Positions 23,938 to 32,189 of a stretch of 36,868 nucleotides of DNA are shown piece after piece (position 1 is the stretch's first letter; every line of letters begins with the position of its first letter). Source of the stretch: Promicromonospora citrea (GTDB lineage Bacteria > Actinomycetota > Actinomycetes > Actinomycetales > Cellulomonadaceae); the NCBI RefSeq assembly GCF_013004695.1, contig NZ_JABEMG010000035.1, positions 1-36,868 on the forward strand, in the 5' to 3' direction. Both the position numbers and the translations under genes were made by a program. A model generated the notes under the pieces. The model did not search any database, had not been told where the DNA came from, and was given only the letters and a program-made list of their open reading frames with translations.

Positions 23938-25350
23938 GTGCGTCGTCCAACCTTTACCCGATCACGTGCGCGGGGCGCCGCCGGTGTCGCCCTGACGGCG
24001 ATCTTCGCCGCAGCGGCCGTGGGCCTCGCGGGTCCCGCGGCGTCGGCGTCCGTCGCGGATCCGGACGTCCCGCCGGGCGAGACCGCGTCGTACAAGATCA
24101 CCCACCTCAGCAACCAGCCGAAGAACGGCGCGCTGCAGGGGACGGGGTCCGACATCGCGTTCCAGGGCAAGTACGCCTACGCGGGCAACTACGACGGCTT
24201 CACCGTCTACGACCTGTCCGACCCGACCGACCCGGAGCAGGTCGTCCAGGTCTACTGCCCGGGCTCGCAGAACGACGTCTCCGTCTACAAGAACATCCTG
24301 GTGCTGTCCACGGACTCGTCCCGCAGTGACGACTCCTGCAGCTCGACCTCGATGCCCGCCACGGAGAAGGACGCGTGGGAGGGCATCAAGGTCTGGGACA
24401 TCTCCAACCCGCTCTCGCCGCGCTACGTGAAGTCGATCGAGACGGAGTGCGGCTCGCACACCCACTCCCTGGCGCCGTCGAAGAACGGCAAGGACGTGTA
24501 CGCGTACGTCTCGTCGTACTCGCCCAACGCGACCTTCCCCGACTGCCAGCCGCCGCACGACTTCATCTCGATCGTGAAGATCCCGGTGAAGCAGCCGACG
24601 AAGGCCACGCTGGTGTCGACGCCCGTCCTCTTCCCGGACGGCGGCTACGAGGGCGACCCGGACCGCAGCGCCTCGACCACGAGCGGCTGCCACGACATCA
24701 CCACCTACGCCAAGTACGACCTGGCGGCCGGTGCGTGCATGGGTGACGGCATCCTCATGGACATCAAGGACCGGGAGCGTCCGAAGGTCATCGCGCAGGT
24801 GCGGGACACCGAGAACTTCGCGTTCTGGCACTCGGCCACGTTCAACAACGACGCGACCAAGGTCGTCTTCACGGACGAGCTCGGCGGCGGTGGCCTCGCG
24901 ACCTGCACCGGCGAGTTCGCGCCGGAGCTCGGTGCCAACGGCATCTACGACATCAAGAAGGGCAAGGGCAAGCACGGGAAGACGGAGCTGAAGTTCCAGT
25001 CGTACTACAAGATCCCGCGCATCAACACGGAGAACGAGAACTGCGTGGCCCACAACGGCTCGCTGATCCCGGTCAAGGGCAAGGACATCATGGTGCAGTC
25101 CTGGTACCAGGGCGGCGTCTCGGTGTTCGACTTCACCGACTCGAAGCGGCCGCGCGAGCTCGCCTGGTTCGACCGCGGTGAGGGCGTGAGCAGCGGCGGC
25201 ACGTGGTCGACGTACTACTACAACGGCTACGCCTATTCGAACGACCTCGGCATCGGTTTCGACACGTTCGACATCGACGACTCGATCGACGGCAAGGCCG
25301 GGAAGGTCAAGCTGAAGTCGCTCAACCCGCAGATGCAGGAGAAGTTCTGA
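23938..25350 (+). CDS. Secreted LVIVD-repeat (beta-propeller-like) protein
   Basis: A 470-residue exported protein. The GTG at 23938 is preferred over one at 23929 because TAGGAGG then lies 10 bases upstream instead of touching the start. The signal peptide runs to about residue 38 (ASA). The mature part repeats strands of the LVIVD type: YAYAGNYDGFTVYDLSDPTD, VWDISNPLSPRYVKSI, VSVFDFTDSKRPRELAWFD. These are typical of beta-propeller blades. It has eight Cys, several next to His (ECGSHTH, DCQPPHD, GCHDI, NCVAHN), so disulfides or a metal site are likely. No membrane anchor or sorting motif is seen. DUF305 genes flank it on both sides, which suggests a shared extracytoplasmic task that I cannot name. 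Confidence 0.82.
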   Translation: MRRPTFTRSRARGAAGVALTAIFAAAAVGLAGPAASASVADPDVPPGETASYKITHLSNQPKNGALQGTGSDIAFQGKYAYAGNYDGFTVYDLSDPTDPEQVVQVYCPGSQNDVSVYKNILVLSTDSSRSDDSCSSTSMPATEKDAWEGIKVWDISNPLSPRYVKSIETECGSHTHSLAPSKNGKDVYAYVSSYSPNATFPDCQPPHDFISIVKIPVKQPTKATLVSTPVLFPDGGYEGDPDRSASTTSGCHDITTYAKYDLAAGACMGDGILMDIKDRERPKVIAQVRDTENFAFWHSATFNNDATKVVFTDELGGGGLATCTGEFAPELGANGIYDIKKGKGKHGKTELKFQSYYKIPRINTENENCVAHNGSLIPVKGKDIMVQSWYQGGVSVFDFTDSKRPRELAWFDRGEGVSSGGTWSTYYYNGYAYSNDLGIGFDTFDIDDSIDGKAGKVKLKSLNPQMQEKF

Positions 25351-25371
25351 CCGAGGTCTGACCTGGGTCAC

Positions 25372-25408
25372 GGGGCCCGCCGGTGCGCACAGCGCGCCGG
25401 CGGGCCCC
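25372..25408 (+). terminator. Strong hairpin after the LVIVD gene
   Basis: GGGGCCCGCCGG (25372-25383) pairs perfectly with CCGGCGGGCCCC (25397-25408), continuing inward through TGCGC/GCGCG to an ACA loop, about 17 pairs in all. It is 22 bases after the stop and separates this gene from the second DUF305 gene, which therefore needs its own promoter. Confidence 0.8.
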
Positions 25409-25475
25409 GCCGTCGTCGGGCATGAGGGGTTTCCGTGATGGCGTCCGCGGCCCGTTGTGTGGGAACCTCCCGGAC

Positions 25476-26249
25476 ATGACGCCCCAGGAGTCGACCGCCG
25501 AGGAGACAGCACCGCCGTCGGACCGGGCGCCCGGTGACGGCCGGCCCGCCTCGGCCTACAACCTCGGGCGGCGGCTGCGGGTCATGGGTGCCGTGCTCGC
25601 CGGCGGGCTCGCCGTCGTGCTGGCGCTGCTGCTGTGGCTCGGGGTGCTCGTCCCGGCCAAGCAGGAGGCCGCGGGCTACTCGGACGCCGACTCCTCCTAC
25701 GCCACGCTGTCGGTCGAGCACAACGCGCAGGCCGTCCAGCTCGCCGCGCTCGCGCCCGGCCGGTCCGACGACGACGAGGTGCTCGAGCTCGCCGTCGAGG
25801 TCGGCGAGTCGTCCGCCGCGCGGGTCCGCGAGCTCGCGGACTGGCTCGACGCGCGCGACATCCCCGTGCCCGCCGCAGGCAAGGAGGCGCTCGCGCTGGC
25901 CGACGCCGGGCTCACCACCGAGCTGCCCGACGACGGCAGCGGTCCGCGGGCCGGGTCGACGGCCCACTCGCACGAGGGCGGCAACCACGGGATGCTCACC
26001 GCCGAGCAGATCAACGGGATCGCCTCGCTGAAGTCCACCGACTTCGACATCGCGCTGCTCGCGGCGCTCGTCGAGCACCACTACGGCGGGCTGCAGCCGG
26101 CGGACGAGGAGATCGAGGGAGGCACCGACCCCGAGGCCGTGGCGCTGGCGCAGGCCGAGGCCGACGCGATCCGGGTCGAGGTGGAGGACGTGCGCGACCT
26201 GCTGGCCTCGGTCGGCGGGCCGGGGTCGACGAACGACGAGACGCGCTGA
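25476..26249 (+). CDS. Membrane-anchored, divergent DUF305 protein
   Basis: A 257-residue protein with a 34-residue polar N-terminus, one membrane helix (about 37-60) and an extracytoplasmic DUF305-like domain. It keeps the two-half layout and the joining loop with HSHEGGNHGMLT, which matches the loop of the lipoprotein upstream. The canonical motifs have decayed: the first reads SVEHNAQAVQL (79-89, second His now Asn, Met residues lost) and the second LVEHHYGGL (198-206, no Met). It therefore may have lost or changed its ligand. The ATG at 25476 puts a cytoplasmic tail before the helix; no strong ribosome binding site is visible, and upstream starts at 25383 or 25422 are no better. It ends six bases before the convergent membrane protein gene. 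Confidence 0.75.
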   Translation: MTPQESTAEETAPPSDRAPGDGRPASAYNLGRRLRVMGAVLAGGLAVVLALLLWLGVLVPAKQEAAGYSDADSSYATLSVEHNAQAVQLAALAPGRSDDDEVLELAVEVGESSAARVRELADWLDARDIPVPAAGKEALALADAGLTTELPDDGSGPRAGSTAHSHEGGNHGMLTAEQINGIASLKSTDFDIALLAALVEHHYGGLQPADEEIEGGTDPEAVALAQAEADAIRVEVEDVRDLLASVGGPGSTNDETR

Positions 26250-26255
26250 CCCGCG

Positions 26256-27074
26256 CTACGGGGCCGTGACGAAGACGTCGAAGAGCTCCGGGTGGTGGCC
26301 GTGCACCAGCACGCCGAACACGACGGCGTCGAACAGCAGGTGCACCGTCACGACGTAGGTGAGGGACTTGAAGCGCGCGAAGATCCAGCCCTGGACCAGC
26401 GCGAACGGGATGGTGAGCAGCGGGCCCCACTCGCGGTAGCCCAGCTCCCAGAGGAACGACACGAAGATCATCGACTGCAGCACGTTGGCCTGCCACACCG
26501 GGAAGTGCCTGCAGTACAGCGCGAACACGACGCAGATGAAGAACAGCTCGTCCCAGATGCCCACGGCGTTCACGCCCACGAAGAGGCGCCAGACGTCCTG
26601 GGGCCCGTCGAGGTCGGGCCAGTTGAGGTACGCGCCGGAGCCCAGGAAGTAGAACGGCAGCACGAGGTAGCCGACGGCGACCACGACGACCAGGTAGGTC
26701 CACTGCCCGCGCCCCCAGCGGCGGCCCGTGGCCACGGGAAACCGGATCGTGTCCTGCCGGAGCACGAAGCGGGACAGCGCCCACGGCACGAGCACCGCCC
26801 CGCCGAGCGCGAGCGTGAACCGGAGCATGCCCGCGTCGGAGAGGTCGGCCTCGAGCGAGATCAGCGAGATGATCCCCATGCCCACGCCGATCAGCGCGAG
26901 GTCGCGCCCGAGCGCGCGGTCGGCCCACAGGCCCAGCGCGATGCCGAGCACGAGCGGCACGTAGGCCAGCGGCCGGATGTGGACGGCGAACAGCAGGATC
27001 GCCGACGCCGAGACGAGGACGGCGGCCGTGAGCCGCGCCGGGCCGGTGAGCGGGGCGGGCAGGGTGAGGGTCAC
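26256..27074 (-). CDS. CPBP-like membrane protein (CAAX protease/bacteriocin-processing family)
   Basis: A 272-residue multi-pass membrane protein with about eight hydrophobic segments. The CPBP (ABI) family fingerprint is partly present: DELFF at 175-179 in place of the usual EExxxR, a second segment FVSFLWE (204-210) where FxxxH is usual, and HLLFD (245-249) as the HxxxN/D motif. The Arg of motif 1 and the His of motif 2 are not obvious, so protease activity is uncertain. The GTG at 27074 is chosen since GGAG lies about 10 bases upstream and the first membrane helix soon follows; the open frame extends to 27227 but overlaps the cstA start region. It is divergent from cstA. Confidence 0.65.
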   Translation of the reverse strand: MTLTLPAPLTGPARLTAAVLVSASAILLFAVHIRPLAYVPLVLGIALGLWADRALGRDLALIGVGMGIISLISLEADLSDAGMLRFTLALGGAVLVPWALSRFVLRQDTIRFPVATGRRWGRGQWTYLVVVVAVGYLVLPFYFLGSGAYLNWPDLDGPQDVWRLFVGVNAVGIWDELFFICVVFALYCRHFPVWQANVLQSMIFVSFLWELGYREWGPLLTIPFALVQGWIFARFKSLTYVVTVHLLFDAVVFGVLVHGHHPELFDVFVTAP

Positions 27075-27134
27075 GGGGAGAGGCTCCCACACCCGGCGCC
27101 CGCCAGGGGCTGGTCTGTGGTGTTCCTGTCCGTC

Positions 27135-27140
27135 TAGGGT
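27135..27140 (+). promoter_or_regulatory. Candidate -10 box for cstA
   Basis: TAGGGT fits the actinobacterial -10 pattern and lies 77 bases before the cstA GTG. No convincing -35 is visible. A second AT-rich patch (GGTAACGAATTAACC, about 27149-27163) downstream could be an alternative promoter element or operator. Confidence 0.35.
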
Positions 27141-27217
27141 CAGTTCACGGTAACGAATTAACCCCCAGGACCCCGACCCCCCCACGGGGCCGGCCCTCTC
27201 ACGGCAAGGAGGCCGCT

Positions 27218-29479
27218 GTGCGCTCACCCGAGCACGTCGAGCTGGTCCGGACAGACCCGGACCTCCCCCCGGTCGCCGTCATCGACCGCCGCCCCATGAC
27301 CACGGGCAAGAAGCTGGTCTTCGCCGCGATCGGGCTCCTCGCCGCGATCGCGTGGGCGCTCGTCGCCTTCGTCCGCGGCGAGTCGGTCAACGGCGCGTAC
27401 TTCGTCGTCGCCGCCGTCGGCACGTACGTCATCGCGTACCGCTTCTACGCCCGGCTCATCGAGTACAAGGTGGTGCGACCGCGGGACGACCGTGCCACAC
27501 CCGGCGAGCAGTACGAGAACGGCCGCGACTTCGCGCCCACCGACCGGCGCGTGCTGTTCGGCCACCACTTCGCCGCCATCGCCGGCGCAGGCCCGCTCGT
27601 CGGCCCCGTCCTCGCGGCGCAGATGGGCTACCTGCCCGGCACGCTGTGGATCATCATCGGCGCCGTGCTCGCGGGCTGCGTGCAGGACTACCTGGTCCTG
27701 TGGCTGTCCACCCGGCGCCGCGGTCGCTCGCTCGGGCAGATGATCCGAGACGAGATGGGGACGATCGGCGGTGCCGCCGGACTCGTCGGCGTCTTCGTCA
27801 TCATGATCATCATCCTGGCCGTCCTCGCGCTCGTGGTGGTCAACGCCCTGGCCGAGTCGCCGTGGGGCGTCTTCTCCGTGGGCATGACGATCCCGATCGC
27901 ACTCTTCATGGGCGTCTACCTCCGGTACCTCCGGCCCGGCCGGGTGTCCGAGGTGTCGGTCATCGGCGTCGTGCTGCTGGTCCTCGCCATCGTGGCGGGC
28001 GGCTGGGTCGCCGACACCCCGTGGGGCGCCGAGACGTTCACCCTCGAGCCCGTGACCGTCGCCTGGCTGATCGTGGGCTACGGGTTCCTCGCGTCCGTGC
28101 TGCCCGTCTGGCTGCTGCTCGCCCCACGCGACTACCTGTCCACCTTCATGAAGGTCGGCACCATCGTCCTGCTCGCCGTCGGCGTGATCATCGCGCAGCC
28201 GGCCGTGCAGGCCCCGGCTGTGTCGAGCTTCGCGATCGAGGGCAACGGCCCCGCCTTCGCGGGATCGCTCTTCCCGTTCCTGTTCATCACCATCGCGTGC
28301 GGCGCGCTCTCCGGGTTCCATGCCCTCATCTCGAGCGGTACGAGCCCCAAGCTCGTGCAGAAGGAGAGCCAGCTGCGGCTCATCGGCTACGGCGGCATGC
28401 TCACCGAGTCGTTCGTCGCGATCATGGCGCTGGTCACCGCCATCTCCATCGACCAGCACCTGTACTTCACGATGAACGCCCCCGGCACCCTGACCGGCGG
28501 GGAGCCCGGCTCCGCGGCCGACTACGTCAACGGCCTCGGCCTGGCGGGGCCGCCGGTCACCGGCGAGGAGATCCAGGCCGCCGCTGACAGCGTGGGCGAG
28601 GAGTCGATCATCTCCCGCACCGGTGGTGCGCCGACGCTCGCGTTCGGCATGTCCCAGATCCTCGGCTCGTTCCTGGGCGGCGCGAGCCTCCAGGCGTTCT
28701 GGTACCACTTCGCGATCATGTTCGAGGCGCTGTTCATCCTCACCACGGTCGACGCCGGGACGCGCGTGGCCCGTTTCATGCTGTCCGACACTCTGGGCAA
28801 CCTCGGCGGTCCGCTGAAGAAGTTCCGCGACCCGTCCTGGCGCGTGGGCGCCTGGATCTGCTCGATCGTGGTCTGCGGGCTGTGGGGCGCGATCCTGCTC
28901 ATGGGCGTCACCGACCCGCTCGGCGGCATCAACACGCTGTTCCCGCTCTTCGGCATCGCCAACCAGCTGCTGGCGGCGATGGCGCTCGCGGTGGTCACCG
29001 TCGTCGTCGTGAAGAAGGGCTACGTCCGGTGGGCCTGGATCCCGGCCGTGCCCCTGGTCTGGGACCTGGCCGTGACGATGACGGCCTCGTTCCAGAAGAT
29101 CTTCTCGCCCGAGCCGAGCCTCGGGTACTGGGCCCAGCACGCCGCCTTCCGCGACGCCCGTGCCGCGGGCGAGACGTCGTTCGGCACGGCGGCAGACCCC
29201 GCCGCGATGGACGCCGTCATCCGCAACACGTTCATCCAGGGCACCCTGTCGATCGTGTTCGCGGTGCTCGTCCTCGTCGTGGCGCTCGTGGCGCTCTGGG
29301 TCTGCGTCAAGGCGGTCCGGGCGGGCGGCCTTCCGACCACGGAGGAGCCGGATGCGCCGTCGTCGACGTTCGCGCCGTCCGGCCTCGTGTCCACCGACGC
29401 GGAGAAGGAGGTGGCGGCCCAGTGGAGCGCGTACCACGACGAGCACCCGGACAGGCTGAGCACGGGCACGCACGCGTGA
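27218..29479 (+). CDS. cstA: CstA-family carbon starvation / pyruvate (peptide) transporter
   Basis: A 753-residue polytopic membrane protein. The GTG start has an excellent AAGGAGG seven bases upstream. Family landmarks are GRDFAPTDRRVLFGHHFAAI and AGAGPLVGPVLAAQMGYLPG near residues 100-140, GFHALISSGTSPKL and the C-terminal FPLFGIANQLLAAMAL segment. Members in Escherichia coli (CstA, BtsT) import pyruvate or peptides under nutrient limitation. The long polar loop around residues 400-470 and the C-terminal cytoplasmic tail (about 700-753) are usual. It overlaps the following small gene by GTGA, the standard cstA-ybdD arrangement. Confidence 0.95.
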   Translation: MRSPEHVELVRTDPDLPPVAVIDRRPMTTGKKLVFAAIGLLAAIAWALVAFVRGESVNGAYFVVAAVGTYVIAYRFYARLIEYKVVRPRDDRATPGEQYENGRDFAPTDRRVLFGHHFAAIAGAGPLVGPVLAAQMGYLPGTLWIIIGAVLAGCVQDYLVLWLSTRRRGRSLGQMIRDEMGTIGGAAGLVGVFVIMIIILAVLALVVVNALAESPWGVFSVGMTIPIALFMGVYLRYLRPGRVSEVSVIGVVLLVLAIVAGGWVADTPWGAETFTLEPVTVAWLIVGYGFLASVLPVWLLLAPRDYLSTFMKVGTIVLLAVGVIIAQPAVQAPAVSSFAIEGNGPAFAGSLFPFLFITIACGALSGFHALISSGTSPKLVQKESQLRLIGYGGMLTESFVAIMALVTAISIDQHLYFTMNAPGTLTGGEPGSAADYVNGLGLAGPPVTGEEIQAAADSVGEESIISRTGGAPTLAFGMSQILGSFLGGASLQAFWYHFAIMFEALFILTTVDAGTRVARFMLSDTLGNLGGPLKKFRDPSWRVGAWICSIVVCGLWGAILLMGVTDPLGGINTLFPLFGIANQLLAAMALAVVTVVVVKKGYVRWAWIPAVPLVWDLAVTMTASFQKIFSPEPSLGYWAQHAAFRDARAAGETSFGTAADPAAMDAVIRNTFIQGTLSIVFAVLVLVVALVALWVCVKAVRAGGLPTTEEPDAPSSTFAPSGLVSTDAEKEVAAQWSAYHDEHPDRLSTGTHA

Positions 29480-29667
29480 GCGTCCTGCGGCGCGGCTGGT
29501 ACGCCGTGACGTGGTACGTCACGGGCGTGCTGGGTGAGAGCGACTACCAGCGCTACGTGGCGCACCTGCGTCGTGTGCACCCGGACGCGCCGGTGCCCAC
29601 CGTGGGTGAGTACTGGCGCGAGCGGTACGCGGCCCTGGACGTCGATCCGGGCGCCCGCTGCTGCTGA
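29476..29667 (+). CDS. YbdD/YjiX-family small protein (DUF466)
   Basis: A 63-residue soluble partner of CstA. The GTG at 29476 overlaps the cstA stop. The family sequence is clear: W-Y at the start (RRGWYAVTWYVTGVLGESDY), then YQRYVAHLRRVHPDAPVPTV and EYWRERY, ending GARCC where the family typically has xxRCC. Small YbdD-type proteins are needed for transport by their CstA partner in enterobacteria. A strong hairpin follows, so the operon is two genes. Confidence 0.93.
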   Translation: MSVLRRGWYAVTWYVTGVLGESDYQRYVAHLRRVHPDAPVPTVGEYWRERYAALDVDPGARCC

Positions 29668-29672
29668 CCCGC

Positions 29673-29704
29673 CGGGTCCGGCCGGCTGCTTCCGGCCGGA
29701 CCCG
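29673..29704. terminator. Perfect hairpin ending the cstA operon
   Basis: CGGGTCCGGCCGG (29673-29685) and CCGGCCGGACCCG (29692-29704) form a 13-base perfect stem with loop CTGCTT. It lies between convergent genes and can act in both directions. Confidence 0.85.
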
Positions 29705-29712
29705 GGTACGGG

Positions 29713-30528
29713 TCAGGTGAGGTGGTCGTTCGCGCCGCTGGTCCAGGCCGCGTGCCGCTCCGCGGACCGCTGCACGACGCCGCGGGCGTCCACCGGGATC
29801 ACGCCGCGGAAGTTGTTGTAGAGCCGGTCGAACGCGAACCGGCTGACGTGGTCGGCGATGCGCCGCACCACGGCCCCCGACAGCGGGATGCGGTTGGGGT
29901 AGGACCGCATGAACGAGACGGACGTGCGGTCGGGGTTGGCGAAGATCGTGTCGCCCGAGAGCAGCACGCCCCGGCCCTCCGCGCCGGACGCCCAGTGCGC
30001 CACCGCGGAGCCCGGGAAGTGGCCGCCGGGCTGGGTGAGGGTCACGCCCGGCAGGATCTCGCAGTCGTCCTTCCACGTCTCGACGGCGTCGTCGGTGCGG
30101 GCGAGCCAGCCGGCGTCGGCCTCCGCGACGAGGATCGGGACGCCGCCCAGCCGGCGGCTCCACTCGACCTGCACGCCGTACATGTGCGGGTGGCTCGCCA
30201 CGATGTACGCCAGCCCGCCCAGGTCGCGCACCGCCGCGACGGCGTCGTCGTCGACGAAGCCCGGCACGTCGAACAGGAGGTTGCCCTCCGACGTGCGGAC
30301 GACCTTCGCGAGCGGCCCGATGCCGACGTCGGGCACCGTGGACAGGCCGTAGAGGTCCGGTTCCAGCTCCTCGACCTCGATGCGCTGCCCCTGGGCGGCC
30401 AGTTCGTCGAGCGTGGTCCAGCGCTGGCCGTCGGCGGGCACCCACTGCCGCTCGTCGGCGCAGATGGCGCACACGTCCGGGCGCGTCTCGTGCTCCACGC
30501 CGCAGGTGCTGCAGATCCAGAACGTCAT
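29713..30528 (-). CDS. Zinc-ribbon/rubredoxin-like plus metallo-beta-lactamase-fold protein
   Basis: A 271-residue cytoplasmic protein. The N-terminus has two CxxC pairs (Cys6, Cys9, Cys20, Cys23; WICSTCG and VCAICAD), a rubredoxin-like or zinc-ribbon knuckle. The rest is a metallo-beta-lactamase fold, but the usual HxHxDH reads HPHMYG (His113, His115, no Asp/His), while later ligands look present (GGH at 168-170, SGDT with Asp193). The dinuclear centre is therefore probably altered or mononuclear. The ATG follows GAAGGGAT. Hydrolase, oxygen-reductase-like or purely structural roles are all possible. It is divergent from the sensor kinase gene. Confidence 0.75.
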   Translation of the reverse strand: MTFWICSTCGVEHETRPDVCAICADERQWVPADGQRWTTLDELAAQGQRIEVEELEPDLYGLSTVPDVGIGPLAKVVRTSEGNLLFDVPGFVDDDAVAAVRDLGGLAYIVASHPHMYGVQVEWSRRLGGVPILVAEADAGWLARTDDAVETWKDDCEILPGVTLTQPGGHFPGSAVAHWASGAEGRGVLLSGDTIFANPDRTSVSFMRSYPNRIPLSGAVVRRIADHVSRFAFDRLYNNFRGVIPVDARGVVQRSAERHAAWTSGANDHLT

Positions 30529-30692
30529 CGGACAGATCCCTTCGTGAGGTCGATGCCGTCACCTTGCGGCACGGCGCGGGTGCTGTCCACCGACTTTCGG
30601 GTGGGGCCGTACCTCCGTCCGTCGATTCACCCACCTCCTTCCGGCCCTCGCGACTCAGCCTCGAGAGGGAAGCGCCGCCGCGCGCGGGTTCC

Positions 30693-30698
30693 TAGGCT
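30693..30698 (+). promoter_or_regulatory. -10 box six bases before the kinase ATG (leaderless)
   Basis: TAGGCT followed by six bases and then the ATG at 30705 places the transcription start at or beside the A of the start codon. No ribosome binding site is present, which fits a leaderless mRNA. Confidence 0.6.
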
Positions 30699-30704
30699 GG
30701 GGGC

Positions 30705-32189
30705 ATGCCCGACGCACCTGCGCACACCGATGCCCCGCAGCCCGACGCGGCGCGCCCCACGGGGGGCGCGCTCGGCCGCGTGCGGGAATGGTTCGGCGTG
30801 GACGTCGACTGGGAGCGTGTCCCCGCCGGACGGGACGCCTACCGGCGCGACCTCCTGCTCGGTGGTGCGTTCATGGTCTTCGCCGCGATCTCGGTCGAGC
30901 TGGGCCGGAGCATGGGGCTGTTCGAGGAGACGGGAGCGGACGAGCCGCTCTGGCTGATCTACCTGCTCGGCGTGGTGAGCATGGTCCCGCTGGCCTGGCG
31001 TCGCCGGTTCCCGCTGGTGTCGCTCGTGCTCGTCTACGCGCTGTGGCTCGGTATCGGGCTCACCGTCCCGGCCGTCACGGTGCTGATGCCGATGCAGATC
31101 ATGTACTTCGTCGCGCTGTTCACGGCCGTGGCGTGGGCCCGTGACCGGCGAGCGATGCTCGTCGTGGTCGGTGCGTGCGTCGTCGCGATGTTCACGTGGC
31201 TCATCTGGATGTTCGCCGTGCAGCAGGGCGCCGAGGTGATCATCGAGTCGTACCCGACGCCGGCCGACTGGCCCGGCTCGGTCGAGCCCTACCTCGCCAA
31301 CGCCGTCTACCAGCTCGTCATGAACGTCGCATTCTTCGGCGGTGCCGTGGTGGCGGGCCAGATGCAGTGGCACGCGGCCCGCCGGCGGGAGCAGCTCGCC
31401 GCCCAGGCCGTGACCATCGAGAAGCAGGCCGCGGCCCTCACGGACCAGGCCGTCGTCGCCGAGCGGGTGCGCATCGCGCGTGAGCTGCACGACGTGGTCG
31501 CGCACCACGTGTCGGTGATCGGGATCCAGGCCGCGGCCGCCCGGCGCGTCCTGGGCCGCGACCCCGCGCGCGCCGAGGAGGCCCTCGTCACGATCGAGCG
31601 GGAGTCGCGCGAGGGCGTGACGCAGATGCGCAACCTCGTCGGCACGCTCCGTGCGGTGCCGGACGGCCACCCGCAGGATGCCTCCCGTGCGCCCGAGCCC
31701 GGCCTCGCCGACCTGCCCGCCCTCGTCGGCGCCGAGCACGACGGCCTCGACGCGACGTTCCGCCAGGTCGAGGAGCCCCAGGGGGTCGTGGCGGTGGTGC
31801 CGGAACCGATGGGGCTCAGCCTGTACCGCACGGCTCAGGAGGCCATGGCGAACGTCCGCAAGCACTCGACCGCCCGGTCGGCGACGGTGACGCTGCGGGT
31901 GATCCGTGCCGCCGACCCCACGGACGAGCGGTTCGCGCACGGGTACGCGGAGGTCGAGGTGCTGGACGACGGGCGGGCGCGCCGCGGCACGTCGGGCTCG
32001 GGCCTCGGCCTGCTCGGCATCCGGGAGCGCGCGGCGACCCACCAGGGTGTCGTGGAGATCGGCCCCCGGGCCACGGGCGGCTTCCGCGTGCGGGTGAGGC
32101 TGCCCCTGCCCGCGCCCGACCCGGCGGAGGCCGCTGTGGCCGCCCCCGTAGCGGCACAGGTCCCGGCGAGCTCGACAGAGGTGGCGTGA
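30705..32189 (+). CDS. NarL-type sensor histidine kinase
   Basis: A 494-residue membrane kinase. About six hydrophobic segments cover residues 50-220, with little extracellular domain, so it may sense the membrane or an internal signal. The HisKA_3 helix shows RIARELHDVVAHHVSVIG with the phospho-acceptor His262. The ATP-binding domain has an N-box (RTAQEAMANVRKHS), DDG and the G-box GSGLGLLGIRER. An Ala/Pro-rich tail of about 30 residues follows. It overlaps the response regulator start by one base (TGATG), a tight operon. The linked ABC exporter 2 kb downstream is a possible target, as NarL-type systems often regulate NatAB-like exporters; this is inference. Confidence 0.93.
   Translation: MPDAPAHTDAPQPDAARPTGGALGRVREWFGVDVDWERVPAGRDAYRRDLLLGGAFMVFAAISVELGRSMGLFEETGADEPLWLIYLLGVVSMVPLAWRRRFPLVSLVLVYALWLGIGLTVPAVTVLMPMQIMYFVALFTAVAWARDRRAMLVVVGACVVAMFTWLIWMFAVQQGAEVIIESYPTPADWPGSVEPYLANAVYQLVMNVAFFGGAVVAGQMQWHAARRREQLAAQAVTIEKQAAALTDQAVVAERVRIARELHDVVAHHVSVIGIQAAAARRVLGRDPARAEEALVTIERESREGVTQMRNLVGTLRAVPDGHPQDASRAPEPGLADLPALVGAEHDGLDATFRQVEEPQGVVAVVPEPMGLSLYRTAQEAMANVRKHSTARSATVTLRVIRAADPTDERFAHGYAEVEVLDDGRARRGTSGSGLGLLGIRERAATHQGVVEIGPRATGGFRVRVRLPLPAPDPAEAAVAAPVAAQVPASSTEVA

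Noticed and set aside
27224-29473. A 749-codon open frame antisense to cstA
   Set aside because: The product is His/Arg/Glu/Asp-rich low complexity and mirrors the membrane codons of cstA. It is a shadow.
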